Virus record (IMG/VR): IMGVR_UViG_3300015168_000004
Coordinates: 1 to 25,654 of that record
DNA from: a virus
Direction: 5' to 3' (one strand)
DNA: 25,654 bases
Positions 8,240 to 14,114 of the stretch are shown here, one piece after another. Made by a program: the position numbers and the translations under genes. Each line of letters begins with the position of its first letter. Position 1 is the stretch's first letter. The notes beneath the pieces were generated by a model. The model had not been told where the DNA came from and made no database searches. It saw only the letters and a program-made list of their open reading frames with translations.

Positions 8240-8571
8240 GGTTTTGCCCCAAGAGTTGCAAGATAGGTTTGTGTCGCAGTAAGAATAGCAAGCGTCACGT
8301 TGATTTTCGTCAATCCTTGCGCCGGATCAACTGTAGCTTTAGCAGTATTCAAACCGTCACGCGCTAGTTTTACTGCAGCAAGCGTATTTACCGCGTCTTG
8401 ACCCTTTAAGACATTCGCTTTAGCTGCACTATCAGCGGCTAGCGTAACCTGATCTACAAGAATTGTAGCTCTGGCAACGCTATCGGTAAATTGTGCTTGC
8501 GTAGCCGTGCCTGTAGTAGCGCAAGCTGCTAGCAAACTAAATGCAAATACTGTGATAATTCGTTTAATCAT
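8236..8571 (-). CDS. Small lipoprotein in the lysis operon
   Basis: 111 residues with a lipoprotein signal peptide: MIKRIITVFAFSLLAAC, lipobox LAAC with Cys17. The mature part is Ala/Thr-rich and helical. The ribosome binding site is GAGGT about 5 nt before the ATG. The gene overlaps the holin candidate upstream and the 60-residue gene downstream by stop-start ATGA. A lipoprotein in this position could be an outer-membrane spanin partner. However, it lacks the proline-rich stretch usual for o-spanins, so it may instead have a periplasmic or exclusion role. Confidence 0.72.
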   Translation of the reverse strand: MIKRIITVFAFSLLAACATTGTATQAQFTDSVARATILVDQVTLAADSAAKANVLKGQDAVNTLAAVKLARDGLNTAKATVDPAQGLTKINVTLAILTATQTYLATLGAKP

Positions 8572-8915
8572 TTCGTTACCTCGGTAGTTGTACCTGTATC
8601 GGTTGATGTAGTTACTTCAGTAGTACTAGCAGGAGTAATAGTTTTAACGACTGTGCCAGAAACTACCGTAGGAGGATTTGACGCCATAGCTATTGTAGTC
8701 ATTTGAGCATCTTTACTAGCAGAGTCAGTATTCTTTCCGATAAAAAAGAATACGACAGCCGTTACCAATGTAAATAACGTTTGCTTAATATCGGCATCGA
8801 CATGAAAATCAGATTTAAGCCCCGGAAGAAAAAGTACACCTGCAAACATAAGTAGAAGCGCACCGGCAATTGCGGCTTGCACAATAGGGCTTAGTTTATT
8901 CTGTGCGGGGTCCAT
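8568..8915 (-). CDS. Holin candidate, two transmembrane segments
   Basis: 115 residues. TM1 is at ~10-32 (VQAAIAGALLLMFAGVLFL) and TM2 at ~44-60 (TLFTLVTAVVFFFIGKNTDS). These are followed by a soluble Thr/Val-rich tail. The 'VVFFFIGKNTDSASKDAQ' end of TM2 is common in phage inner-membrane proteins next to endolysins. It lies 10 nt downstream of the GH19 endolysin and overlaps the lipoprotein gene. Size and topology suit a class II holin, but the unusually long Thr-rich tail leaves doubt. Confidence 0.65.
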   Translation of the reverse strand: MDPAQNKLSPIVQAAIAGALLLMFAGVLFLPGLKSDFHVDADIKQTLFTLVTAVVFFFIGKNTDSASKDAQMTTIAMASNPPTVVSGTVVKTITPASTTEVTTSTDTGTTTEVTK

Positions 8916-8925
8916 TTTATTCCAA

Positions 8926-9474
8926 TTAAGTAATTACATTAAGTGCAAGTTTCGCGCGTGACCAACGCAATTGCCTATCAGAAAAACCGTTTACACCGCC
9001 ATTTATACGTTTAGTCAACCCTAGAAAATCGTTCAAATCTGCAAAATTATTGCAGCGTTTGAATTTCCAAAAAGCACCCGAACTACGGCATGCATTCGAT
9101 ATATCATCAAGTAATTCAGGATTATTAATTAAGTCTAACCCCATTACGTTACCGATCAGCCAATAATTGTATCTGCCGGTAATTTGAATTGGCCCGCGGC
9201 CTGCAAAACGTTTGCCGTCACCTGTAAGTTTGTTTCCAAGCCTAGTTGCTGAGTCGCTAGGCGGTTCATACGCTAATTGCGCTGCTGTCGGACCCCACAA
9301 TTCATGGAACCATTGCAATCCGCCCGATTCGTGCCCCAATTGCGCCAAATATGCGGCCTGTCGTACAGGTGTATTAATATCAAACTCGACCATTGTCGCA
9401 GTTAGATCAAATGCATATTTCTGTGCAAGCGCTAACGTTGCGCCTGTACAAGTGGCAATAAGTTCAGGTGTCAC
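8926..9474 (-). CDS. Endolysin, glycoside hydrolase family 19 (chitinase-like)
   Basis: 182 residues. The family 19 core is visible: AAYLAQLGHESGGLQWFHE with catalytic Glu49 and probable second Glu58, then FAGRGPIQITGRYNYW (~90-105) and the C-terminal TKRINGGVNGFSDRQ. Family members in phages cleave the peptidoglycan glycan chain. No signal peptide or TM anchor is seen, so export depends on a holin. The start is GTG at 9474, overlapping the stop of the upstream membrane-protein gene (GTGA). Confidence 0.9.
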   Translation of the reverse strand: MTPELIATCTGATLALAQKYAFDLTATMVEFDINTPVRQAAYLAQLGHESGGLQWFHELWGPTAAQLAYEPPSDSATRLGNKLTGDGKRFAGRGPIQITGRYNYWLIGNVMGLDLINNPELLDDISNACRSSGAFWKFKRCNNFADLNDFLGLTKRINGGVNGFSDRQLRWSRAKLALNVIT

Positions 9475-9842
9475 TTATTGCCCCGTTGTTGGCTTTTCAA
9501 CGTACTTTCAATATCGACCATTCTTGCAGTCAATGCGGTTATCTGTGCGTATTGGGACGACAACTTATAATCGTGTTCAAGGTCTTTCAAATCAGCTTTA
9601 TTCTGAGTGCTTGTAATTGTGTCAAGCTTTGAATTCATCTGAACTGTATTAGCTTGAAGCGATATAAGTTTTTCACCTTGCGACAACTGGCCGTAATACA
9701 TTGATGCGGCATTGGCAGCGAAAATGCCTAACGCTGTCACGATACCCCAAAGCGGTATTACTCGTGACACGCGAATTACGTCGCTATGATCAGTCTGCCG
9801 GTGCGGAAGCATCGTCGAAGTGTCTTCGAAATCATCGCTCAT
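9471..9842 (-). CDS. Membrane protein with coiled coil, lysis region
   Basis: 123 residues from ATG 9842 (MSDDFEDTSTMLPHRQTD). There is one TM helix at ~28-48 (VIPLWGIVTALGIFAANAAS), then a charged helical region predicted as coiled coil (residues ~55-120). This topology (N-in, periplasmic coiled coil) is like that of some i-spanins and of small lysis-region membrane proteins. A longer frame up to 9968 would run through a terminator and is not used. It is the first gene of the lysis run and overlaps the endolysin start. Confidence 0.7.
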   Translation of the reverse strand: MSDDFEDTSTMLPHRQTDHSDVIRVSRVIPLWGIVTALGIFAANAASMYYGQLSQGEKLISLQANTVQMNSKLDTITSTQNKADLKDLEHDYKLSSQYAQITALTARMVDIESTLKSQQRGNK

Positions 9843-9855
9843 GTCAAAAGCCCGG

Positions 9856-9878
9856 AAAAAGAGCCCGCCGAAGCGGGC
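9856..9878 (-). terminator. Rho-independent terminator, innermost of three
   Basis: A 6-bp GC stem (GCCCGC at 9863-9868, GCGGGC at 9873-9878) with a TTCG tetraloop on the minus strand, closed by C-G, followed by TCTTTTT. It lies only 14 nt upstream of the first lysis gene start. Confidence 0.85.
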
Positions 9879-9920
9879 GAATGGCATGGCAACTGCCGGG
9901 GTCGAGTGTAGCGCATAGGC

Positions 9921-9958
9921 AAAGAAATGCGGGCTAGGGATTGACACCCCTAGCCCGC
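9921..9958 (-). terminator. Rho-independent terminator, middle of three
   Basis: An 11-bp perfect stem (9929-9939 with 9948-9958, GCGGGCTAGGG), an 8-nt loop, and ATTTCTTT downstream on the minus strand. Confidence 0.8.
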
Positions 9959-9960
9959 CT

Positions 9961-10020
9961 TTACGCACCCTCTACAGCCATCAACCAACACCACCCATCA
10001 AAGCGATGCGATCTTACCAT
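9961..10020 (-). CDS. Possible 19-residue peptide between two terminators
   Basis: An ATG at 10018-10020 opens a 19-codon frame (MVRSHRFDGWCWLMAVEGA) that ends with TAA at 9961-9963, three bases before the middle terminator stem. It fills the space between two hairpins almost exactly. Two Trp, one Cys and a downstream terminator recall a leader peptide. There is no clear ribosome binding site, and chance is a fair alternative. Confidence 0.25.
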   Translation of the reverse strand: MVRSHRFDGWCWLMAVEGA

Positions 10021-10021
10021 G

Positions 10022-10054
10022 AAAAAGGCCCTACAGGGGTCACCTGTAGGGCCT
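10022..10054 (-). terminator. Strong Rho-independent terminator, outer of three
   Basis: A perfect 12-bp stem (10026-10037 with 10043-10054, AGGCCCTACAGG), a 5-nt loop, and TTTTTC on the minus strand. It ends the transcript of the 226-residue gene at 10074-10754. Confidence 0.92.
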
Positions 10055-10073
10055 CAGGTCGAGTCAAAGCCGA

Positions 10074-10754
10074 TTAGGCAATGCGACCCACTGCTGCACC
10101 AGCAATGCCCTTGTAGGCGTCGCCGAACGGTGCGCCGTCCGCAATGGCGCGAATGCCGAACTTGCGGTCTTGAATCTTCGGGTACACGTCAGCGCCCTTA
10201 CGATTCTTGACCATCGGCTTGCTCGTGTCATCACGCGAATAGCGAAGCGTTGCGCTCGCAACGGTCGAAGCGTATTGCTTGACCGGATTCGGCTTGTCAG
10301 TCGTTGCAGGAATGAAGAATGCTTGACCGACTTCAAGTGCGCTGAACGGATACACTTCAGGACGTGCACCGAAATTGCCGCCGACACGCTTAGCTTCCGG
10401 CAGAGCAAACGACACGATTGCAAACGTAGGCTTCACAGCAGCAACTGCGGGTGCAGCGGCGACTGCAGGCGCAGCACCAAACGGCGATGCGGCAGCGGTA
10501 TCGGCCGGATGATCGGCAAGATACTGCGCACCGGCGGTCGAAACGCGAACGGCAGGGCCTGCCGGCGTTGCGTACTGAGTATCGGGGTTGACTTCGACAA
10601 GCCCCAATGCAGCCAGCTTGGCAGCTTCTGTGGCATCGGCGTTCATGTAGAACGGCGTAACAGCAGTTGCGGATGCGATCATCGCCAGTAGAACGCGATT
10701 CACGGTCGGTGCAGCAGGTGCTGCGGTTTCGGTCTTCTTAGGCTTAGTTGCCAT
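10074..10754 (-). CDS. Hypothetical phage protein with Ala/Pro-rich linker
   Basis: 226 residues. Layout: a basic Lys/Ala/Pro-rich N-terminus (MATKPKKTETAAPAAP), a helical domain (~20-85) with NADATEAAKLAALGLVEVNP, which might be a winged-helix-like fold, an Ala/Pro linker (~88-110), and a C-terminal domain (~110-226) with the YPFSALEVGQAFFIP motif. The last motif recurs in small phage proteins of unknown function. It has its own near-consensus promoter, AAGGA ribosome binding site and strong terminator, which suggests a well-expressed single-gene unit. A DNA-binding role is possible because of the basic tail, but unproven. Confidence 0.75.
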   Translation of the reverse strand: MATKPKKTETAAPAAPTVNRVLLAMIASATAVTPFYMNADATEAAKLAALGLVEVNPDTQYATPAGPAVRVSTAGAQYLADHPADTAAASPFGAAPAVAAAPAVAAVKPTFAIVSFALPEAKRVGGNFGARPEVYPFSALEVGQAFFIPATTDKPNPVKQYASTVASATLRYSRDDTSKPMVKNRKGADVYPKIQDRKFGIRAIADGAPFGDAYKGIAGAAVGRIA

Positions 10755-10785
10755 GATAAATTTTCCTTATGATGAGTTGATGAAG

Positions 10786-10799
10786 TGTCAAAATTGACA
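10786..10799. promoter_or_regulatory. Operator-like palindrome at a promoter start site
   Basis: TGTCAA-AA-TTGACA is an inverted repeat with perfect 6-bp arms, directly downstream of the -10 box at 10805-10810. It would cover the transcription start of the 226-residue gene. Overlap with the expected +1 makes it a candidate repressor site. Confidence 0.45.
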
Positions 10800-10804
10800 G
10801 ACGA

Positions 10805-10833
10805 ACTTTAATAGTTTACGTCAGCGCTGTCAA
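10805..10833 (-). promoter_or_regulatory. Sigma70-type promoter (TTGACA-17-TAAAGT)
   Basis: The -35 TTGACA (10828-10833) matches consensus in all six bases, the spacer is 17 bp and the -10 is TAAAGT (10805-10810). It starts 7 bp after the stop of the 65-residue gene and drives the gene at 10074-10754. Confidence 0.85.
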
Positions 10834-10840
10834 GCGATTT

Positions 10841-11038
10841 TCAGTTTGTTACACCTTTGGTCGCGTCACCCGCAGCGGCAGGCGCCAAACGAGCAATTTC
10901 TGCCCTGTGATAATCGACCTGATGAGTCCACAGCGCTAGGCTACGCTCTGCGTCGTATAAGTCCTTTTCGTGAGCTTCAATTTCATTCTTTGCGCGTTGC
11001 TGCACTGACAGCTTACCAAACCAACCCCATTTAAACAT
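10841..11038 (-). CDS. Small phage protein, helical
   Basis: 65 residues: MFKWGWFGKLSVQQRAKNEI, then a charged helix (KDLYDAERSLALWTHQVDYH) and a short flexible tail. Short 'MFKWG(W/F)FGKLSVQ' proteins with a following coiled-coil helix recur in phage early regions; function unknown. The ribosome binding site AAGGGG lies 8 nt before the ATG. It is the last gene of a five-gene run and is followed at once by the next promoter. Confidence 0.75.
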   Translation of the reverse strand: MFKWGWFGKLSVQQRAKNEIEAHEKDLYDAERSLALWTHQVDYHRAEIARLAPAAAGDATKGVTN

Positions 11039-11039
11039 T

Positions 11040-11252
11040 TCAATACCCCTTAGGTAGTTTGTAAATCAATTCACTCGGTCGCGAATCATCATAGACCAAC
11101 CAAATTTCTTGGTGATCACCTTTTGTCAACAAAACAGGTTCGTCATCGCGATAGAACAAGGCTTCCAGATGACACATGATTTCGGAAATTGTGCGTTGTT
11201 TCCCCACAGCAGCGTCACAGTAGCCCGACGCGATCAAAATTGCCTTGCTCAT
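11040..11252 (-). CDS. Small hypothetical protein
   Basis: 70 residues, MSKAILIASGYCDAAVGKQR at the N-terminus, then mixed alpha/beta sequence with DEPVLLTKGDHQEIWLVYDD. It has a good ribosome binding site (AAAAGGG). The ATG overlaps the stop of the upstream gene (ATGA) and the gene ends 2 nt before the next start. Unrecognised. Confidence 0.7.
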   Translation of the reverse strand: MSKAILIASGYCDAAVGKQRTISEIMCHLEALFYRDDEPVLLTKGDHQEIWLVYDDSRPSELIYKLPKGY

Positions 11253-11449
11253 GATTCAACCCTTTTAAGTTGCGAACAAACACCCATCTTTTCTACAAAA
11301 ATACGATGAAAGTTGCAATACGGATTTTTACCGCGCATGACTGAGTTTGGACAACGCGCGCAGCAATCAACACGTTCTTGCTTGGTGACGTAGCCAGAAT
11401 CCTTGTATCGACCCCAAGCCTGTCCTGAGTGTTGAAACGGTTGCGTCAT
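11249..11449 (-). CDS. Small Cys-rich protein, probable zinc binder
   Basis: 66 residues from ATG 11449 (MTQPFQHSGQAWGRY), with AAAGGGG 5-6 nt upstream; an upstream start at 11476 is less likely. Five Cys and one His are grouped as VDCCARCPNS...YCNFHRIF...GVC, the pattern of a structural zinc site. Small phage proteins with this 'CxxC...CxxH...C' layout are frequent in early regions and are uncharacterised. Both ends overlap neighbours by 4 nt. Confidence 0.7.
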   Translation of the reverse strand: MTQPFQHSGQAWGRYKDSGYVTKQERVDCCARCPNSVMRGKNPYCNFHRIFVEKMGVCSQLKRVES

Positions 11450-11625
11450 TGCAACCCCTTTAACATATCTTCCCATCGATCAATAGGAATTTCCATTACT
11501 GATTTATCGACAGGAAAACGCGATGCCAATTCCTGTCTAACCTTTTCTGAAGGCGTAGCGTTCAGATTGATATCTAACGGTTCAATTTTGACTGAACCGA
11601 TGTAGAAAGGCTTATCGTTCGTCAT
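11446..11625 (-). CDS. Small hypothetical protein
   Basis: 59 residues from ATG 11625 (MTNDKPFYIGSVKIEPLDIN); it ends RWEDMLKGLQ. No motif is recognised. The ATG lies inside the 3' end of the upstream gene (14-bp overlap) and no strong ribosome binding site is visible, so translation is probably coupled. Its own stop overlaps the Cys-rich gene. Confidence 0.6.
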   Translation of the reverse strand: MTNDKPFYIGSVKIEPLDINLNATPSEKVRQELASRFPVDKSVMEIPIDRWEDMLKGLQ

Positions 11626-11812
11626 GATTAAACGACGCAAAAATTTGCGTTTGTTCAGTTTGAATGCGCGAAATCATATCGCGTTCGCTTTCTATCATCG
11701 GTGCAAGCACTCCGCGACCCTTGGCAGCATTAAGCGCATTCTTGTAGCTGTCAGACCAAACGGACATAACTTTTCGGCCAGTAGCATCGTAAACATGAAA
11801 AGTTTGGAACAT
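11612..11812 (-). CDS. Small hypothetical protein, first gene of its operon
   Basis: 66 residues: a compact beta-turn N-terminus (MFQTFHVYDATGRKVMSVWS), a helix (DSYKNALNAAKGRG), and an acidic C-terminal helix. 'V-x-D-x-x-G-x-K-V-x-x-V-x-S' followed by 'A-x-x-A-A' is a form seen in small phage proteins without known role. It follows a near-perfect promoter with a 32-nt leader containing AGAGA as a weak ribosome binding site. Confidence 0.7.
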   Translation of the reverse strand: MFQTFHVYDATGRKVMSVWSDSYKNALNAAKGRGVLAPMIESERDMISRIQTEQTQIFASFNHDER

Positions 11813-11844
11813 GATTTAAATCTCTGTGGGTAGTTGATGGTTAG

Positions 11845-11873
11845 ACTATACGACAAGAGAAACGATAAGTCAA
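11845..11873 (-). promoter_or_regulatory. Sigma70-type promoter (TTGACT-17-TATAGT)
   Basis: The -35 TTGACT (11868-11873) overlaps the last codons of the TOPRIM gene; the spacer is 17 bp; the -10 TATAGT is at 11845-11850. It drives the five small genes from 11812 to 10841. Confidence 0.88.
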
Positions 11874-12787
11874 GCGCCGTCGCGAAGATTTTTCAAATAT
11901 TGTGTAACGTCTTCCCAATTATCGGCAGCATCTTCAATTAGTTTACGGTTATCTTGTTCTTCGTCATGTAACGATTGCCATTCTGCAACGTCAAGAACGC
12001 TTGTGATATGACGTTCTAGAATGTCGTTGATGACTTCAGGCGGCATACTGTCGAGTTCCCATGACGATTCGCCGAACTTTTCCGCGTAGTCAGCGAACCG
12101 ACTATCTGTTTCCTTCGCAGGATTCTCTGGCGGATCGTATTCCTCGATTTGATCCATGTTCAATGCCACTCGGATGAAATCAAGCGGCACGCCGGAAAAC
12201 ATTTGTAAGCGTTCCCGGTTGTCTCGTGTCATGTCGATTCCGCTAGGATCATGATCACCAAGGTGATATATCACAATTCGCTCATGATTACCACGATGCA
12301 AGGACTGAAGACGCTTTCCTGCAACATAAAGTTCTGATTGCGATGCGTAGCCACGGCAAGGGAAGTACGGTACACGCCACTTGTCACAGGATCGCGCAAC
12401 TACACCCGACAGTGCATCCTTTTCAACCCAAACTTCGCAATAAGTTTCGTTGTTACGCCAAAGATTTTCTGCGTACTGACCAACCATTGCTTGAATAAAT
12501 TCCTGCGGGTCTGAATAGTCAGGAATCGAGCGAAGCCAACGGGTGCGGTCTTCTATCAAGTCCCAATCAATCAAACCAGCAAGCCGCGCAAGATTGATTA
12601 CGCTACCAAGTTTCTTATAGTTAGTTACAGTATTCTTGATGTAATCTCGCGCAACGAACTGATAGTAAAGCTGTCTAAGCGTAAGGCTATAGCCTTTTGC
12701 AAGATACTCGTTAGCTATCGCGTTAGCTTGATTGATAATCTTGTGTGATGAAGCATAAAACGACTGTTCAATGAATTTTTCAATCAT
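11870..12787 (-). CDS. TOPRIM protein resembling Spo11/topoisomerase VI subunit A
   Basis: 305 residues. The N-terminal part has a winged-helix-like segment with SLTLRQLYYQFVARDY. Its YY (41-42) lies where Spo11/TopoVI-A proteins carry the DNA-cleaving tyrosine in '(T)xRxxYY'. The TOPRIM domain follows: Glu122 in CEVWVEKDALSGVV, then Asp178 and Asp180 in IYHLGDHDPSGIDM, the DxD metal site. These are the acids that bind Mg2+ in the family. At 305 residues it is shorter than typical TopoVI-A (about 350-390), and no TopoVI-B ATPase gene is nearby. It could be a DNA nicking/cleaving enzyme or a non-cleaving TOPRIM relative. A nested promoter lies just upstream. Confidence 0.75.
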   Translation of the reverse strand: MIEKFIEQSFYASSHKIINQANAIANEYLAKGYSLTLRQLYYQFVARDYIKNTVTNYKKLGSVINLARLAGLIDWDLIEDRTRWLRSIPDYSDPQEFIQAMVGQYAENLWRNNETYCEVWVEKDALSGVVARSCDKWRVPYFPCRGYASQSELYVAGKRLQSLHRGNHERIVIYHLGDHDPSGIDMTRDNRERLQMFSGVPLDFIRVALNMDQIEEYDPPENPAKETDSRFADYAEKFGESSWELDSMPPEVINDILERHITSVLDVAEWQSLHDEEQDNRKLIEDAADNWEDVTQYLKNLRDGA

Positions 12788-12800
12788 GATTTGACCAATG

Positions 12801-12835
12801 AAAAAGGGGCAAGACCTAGTTTAGTCTTGCCCCTT
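12801..12835 (-). terminator. Rho-independent terminator with a promoter nested in it
   Basis: A 12-bp stem (12804-12815 with 12824-12835, AAGGGGCAAGAC), an 8-nt loop, and TTTTTC on the minus strand. It ends the ten-gene run that begins at 15000. The loop coincides with the -10 box of the next promoter. Confidence 0.88.
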
Positions 12836-12847
12836 AGCACTTGTCAA
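12818..12847 (-). promoter_or_regulatory. Promoter (TTGACA-18-TAAACT) overlapping the terminator
   Basis: The -35 TTGACA (12842-12847) is perfect; the spacer is 18 bp; the -10 TAAACT (12818-12823) lies in the terminator loop. Transcription would start inside the distal stem arm, so RNA made here cannot fold the hairpin and passes into the TOPRIM gene. Confidence 0.65.
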
Positions 12848-12852
12848 GCGGC

Positions 12853-13326
12853 TTAGCTCAAATATTCTTTGATAGTGTCTGCAGCCTCGCGCCAAGTCCT
12901 GCAAATCCTATAGACGTAGCAATTGTCGTTGCAATGCCGCTCGAAATCGTGCTGTTCGTCCGACTGTCTGCCGATAGTCGTTTTCATTTCAATATAAAGC
13001 CCACAGTATGAGACATGCTGCGCATTCCCCCAACGCTTTGGCACAGGTAGAAAAATATCCGCAACACCGCGCCTTACGCCTTCAGCCTTCATCAAAGCAG
13101 CGGTCTTTGCGTCACGATTACCGCCGTTTGGAATTGCATGCAACCATTCAAGCACAGGTACAGGTTTTGTTATTGTGATACTAACAAGCCCGAGTCCAGC
13201 ACGACTATAAGCATCCATATCGTCAGCGATTGCGAAGCCGTAGCGTTGCGCCATAGCTGCCCAAGCGAAGACCGCTTTCTGTTCGCCCGATTCGCTGTGT
13301 TTTTTCGATAGATCGTCTGGATTCAT
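12853..13326 (-). CDS. VRR-NUC domain nuclease
   Basis: 157 residues from ATG 13326 (MNPDDLSKKHSESGEQKAVF). VRR-NUC features: GEQKAVFAWAA near the N-terminus, AIPNGGNRDAKTAALMKAEG (~80-100), RRGVADIFLPVP with the metal-binding Asp, and GLYIEMKTTIGRQSDEQHDF with the E-x-K catalytic pair. The family cuts branched or flapped DNA, or acts in phage replication and restriction-like roles. The frame extends to 13422, but that extension would overlap the upstream gene more and reads less like protein. No clear ribosome binding site is present, so coupling with the upstream gene is likely. Confidence 0.85.
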   Translation of the reverse strand: MNPDDLSKKHSESGEQKAVFAWAAMAQRYGFAIADDMDAYSRAGLGLVSITITKPVPVLEWLHAIPNGGNRDAKTAALMKAEGVRRGVADIFLPVPKRWGNAQHVSYCGLYIEMKTTIGRQSDEQHDFERHCNDNCYVYRICRTWREAADTIKEYLS

Positions 13327-13438
13327 GATACGTTGGATAGTTCGTGTGATTACCGTTGTAGTTACGACTTTGCTTAGGTTCAACCTGATATCGTGTGGGA
13401 TTAGCACACCACCAAGGTTCACCCGGTTCTAGTGACAT
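13223..13438 (-). CDS. Small Trp/Tyr-rich protein overlapping the nuclease gene
   Basis: 71 residues from ATG 13438 (MSLEPGEPWWCANPTRYQVE). The ATG directly follows the stop of the upstream micro-gene, with one base between. The first ~38 residues look like real protein. The rest (SRRSIEKTQRIGRTESG...) is out of frame across the start of VRR-NUC and has shadow-like Arg/Ser content. The overlap of about 100 bp is large for this phage. Either this is an overlapping gene or a frameshift joins it to the nuclease frame. Confidence 0.45.
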   Translation of the reverse strand: MSLEPGEPWWCANPTRYQVEPKQSRNYNGNHTNYPTYHESRRSIEKTQRIGRTESGLRLGSYGATLRLRNR

Positions 13439-13439
13439 A

Positions 13440-13562
13440 CTATTTCTTTGGTGAAGGCACAACTATAGCTATGAAAGGTACGTGCCGTTCCTTAAGCGAT
13501 AGCGCAGCTTGAATGAAACGCGGTATGTAGTTGGGATCAGGATTGATTGGTACGTAGTTCAC
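13440..13562 (-). CDS. 40-residue protein, GTG start
   Basis: GTG at 13562 opens a 40-codon frame: NYVPINPDPNYIPRFIQAAL, then a KERHVPFIAIVVPSPKK end. It has a good ribosome binding site (AAAGGGA about 7 nt upstream). The GTG overlaps the TGA of the upstream gene, and the TAG lies one base before the next ATG. These overlaps on both sides support it. Unrecognised. Confidence 0.65.
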   Translation of the reverse strand: MNYVPINPDPNYIPRFIQAALSLKERHVPFIAIVVPSPKK

Positions 13563-13756
13563 CTATTTTCCCTTTCAAATCCACACGTTGCACAGCGAAT
13601 GCGGTTAGTCCAATCACCATTGACCCAAACCCAACGATAGCAATGCGAACCCTTACGGCTATTCGGATTGTCGGGTTCGTGAATGCACACCTCTTTGCTG
13701 TCTTGCGCGTAAGCGGGCACGGGCGTTGCACCATCGTTCTGAAGTGGTGTCGTCAT
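13559..13756 (-). CDS. Small zinc-ribbon-like protein
   Basis: 65 residues (MTTPLQNDGATPVPAYAQDS at the start). CIHEPDNPN...HCYRWVWVNGDW...RCATCGFERENR gives a C-x-H and a CxxC that would form one zinc site. Such single-ribbon proteins are common in phage early regions. The ribosome binding site is GAAGGA 6 nt before the ATG. Start and stop each overlap a neighbour by 4 nt. Confidence 0.75.
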   Translation of the reverse strand: MTTPLQNDGATPVPAYAQDSKEVCIHEPDNPNSRKGSHCYRWVWVNGDWTNRIRCATCGFERENR

Positions 13757-14022
13757 TGGTGTCCTTCAGCCATGTTACTTGGCGTTTGGTGTTCAGGCAA
13801 TCCGCTACTGCGAACGCTGTCAGCATTGCTAACCACTGGTCGGGCAAATGTGACTTGTTCATTAGGCGGTAACATCAAATTTAACTCACGAATAATACCG
13901 TGTCGCCTGATAAAACTACGGTACGTGTCGTCAGCATGAGCAACGTTGAATTTCGGACCTTCTAATAGCGTATTGATTATCGCGCGTATCGTCTTAGCTT
14001 GTTTTTGTGTTACGTGTATCAT
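13753..14022 (-). CDS. Small hypothetical protein
   Basis: 89 residues from ATG 14022 (MIHVTQKQAKTIRAIINTLL). The N-terminal half is helical and basic, and the C-terminal third is polar and disordered (SSGLPEHQTPSNMAEGHQ). A start at 14061 is possible but would overlap the upstream membrane gene fully. GGAAAGAAAA precedes the ATG. No family is recognised. Confidence 0.65.
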   Translation of the reverse strand: MIHVTQKQAKTIRAIINTLLEGPKFNVAHADDTYRSFIRRHGIIRELNLMLPPNEQVTFARPVVSNADSVRSSGLPEHQTPSNMAEGHQ

Positions 14023-14114
14023 TTTTCTTTCCACCAAACCCAAATTGCAAACAATAGACAAAATACGATAGCTGCGCCTGATATTATTACTATTATGTCA
14101 GCTACCAACTTCAC
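14019..14114 (-). CDS. 31-residue single-TM membrane peptide, GTG start
   Basis: GTG at 14114 starts a 31-codon frame: KLVADIIVIISGAAIVFCLL, then FAIWVWWKEK. It is one hydrophobic helix of about 22 residues with a positively charged C-terminal end, so N-out/C-in is likely. GTG overlaps the TGA of the upstream gene, and its own TGA overlaps the next ATG (ATGA). The exact fit in a gap and the coherent TM helix support a real gene. Role unknown. Confidence 0.65.
   Translation of the reverse strand: MKLVADIIVIISGAAIVFCLLFAIWVWWKEK

Noticed and set aside
9471-9968. Long form of the membrane coiled-coil protein starting at 9968
   Set aside because: The extra 42 codons translate straight through a terminator hairpin; ATG 9842 gives a normal N-terminus.
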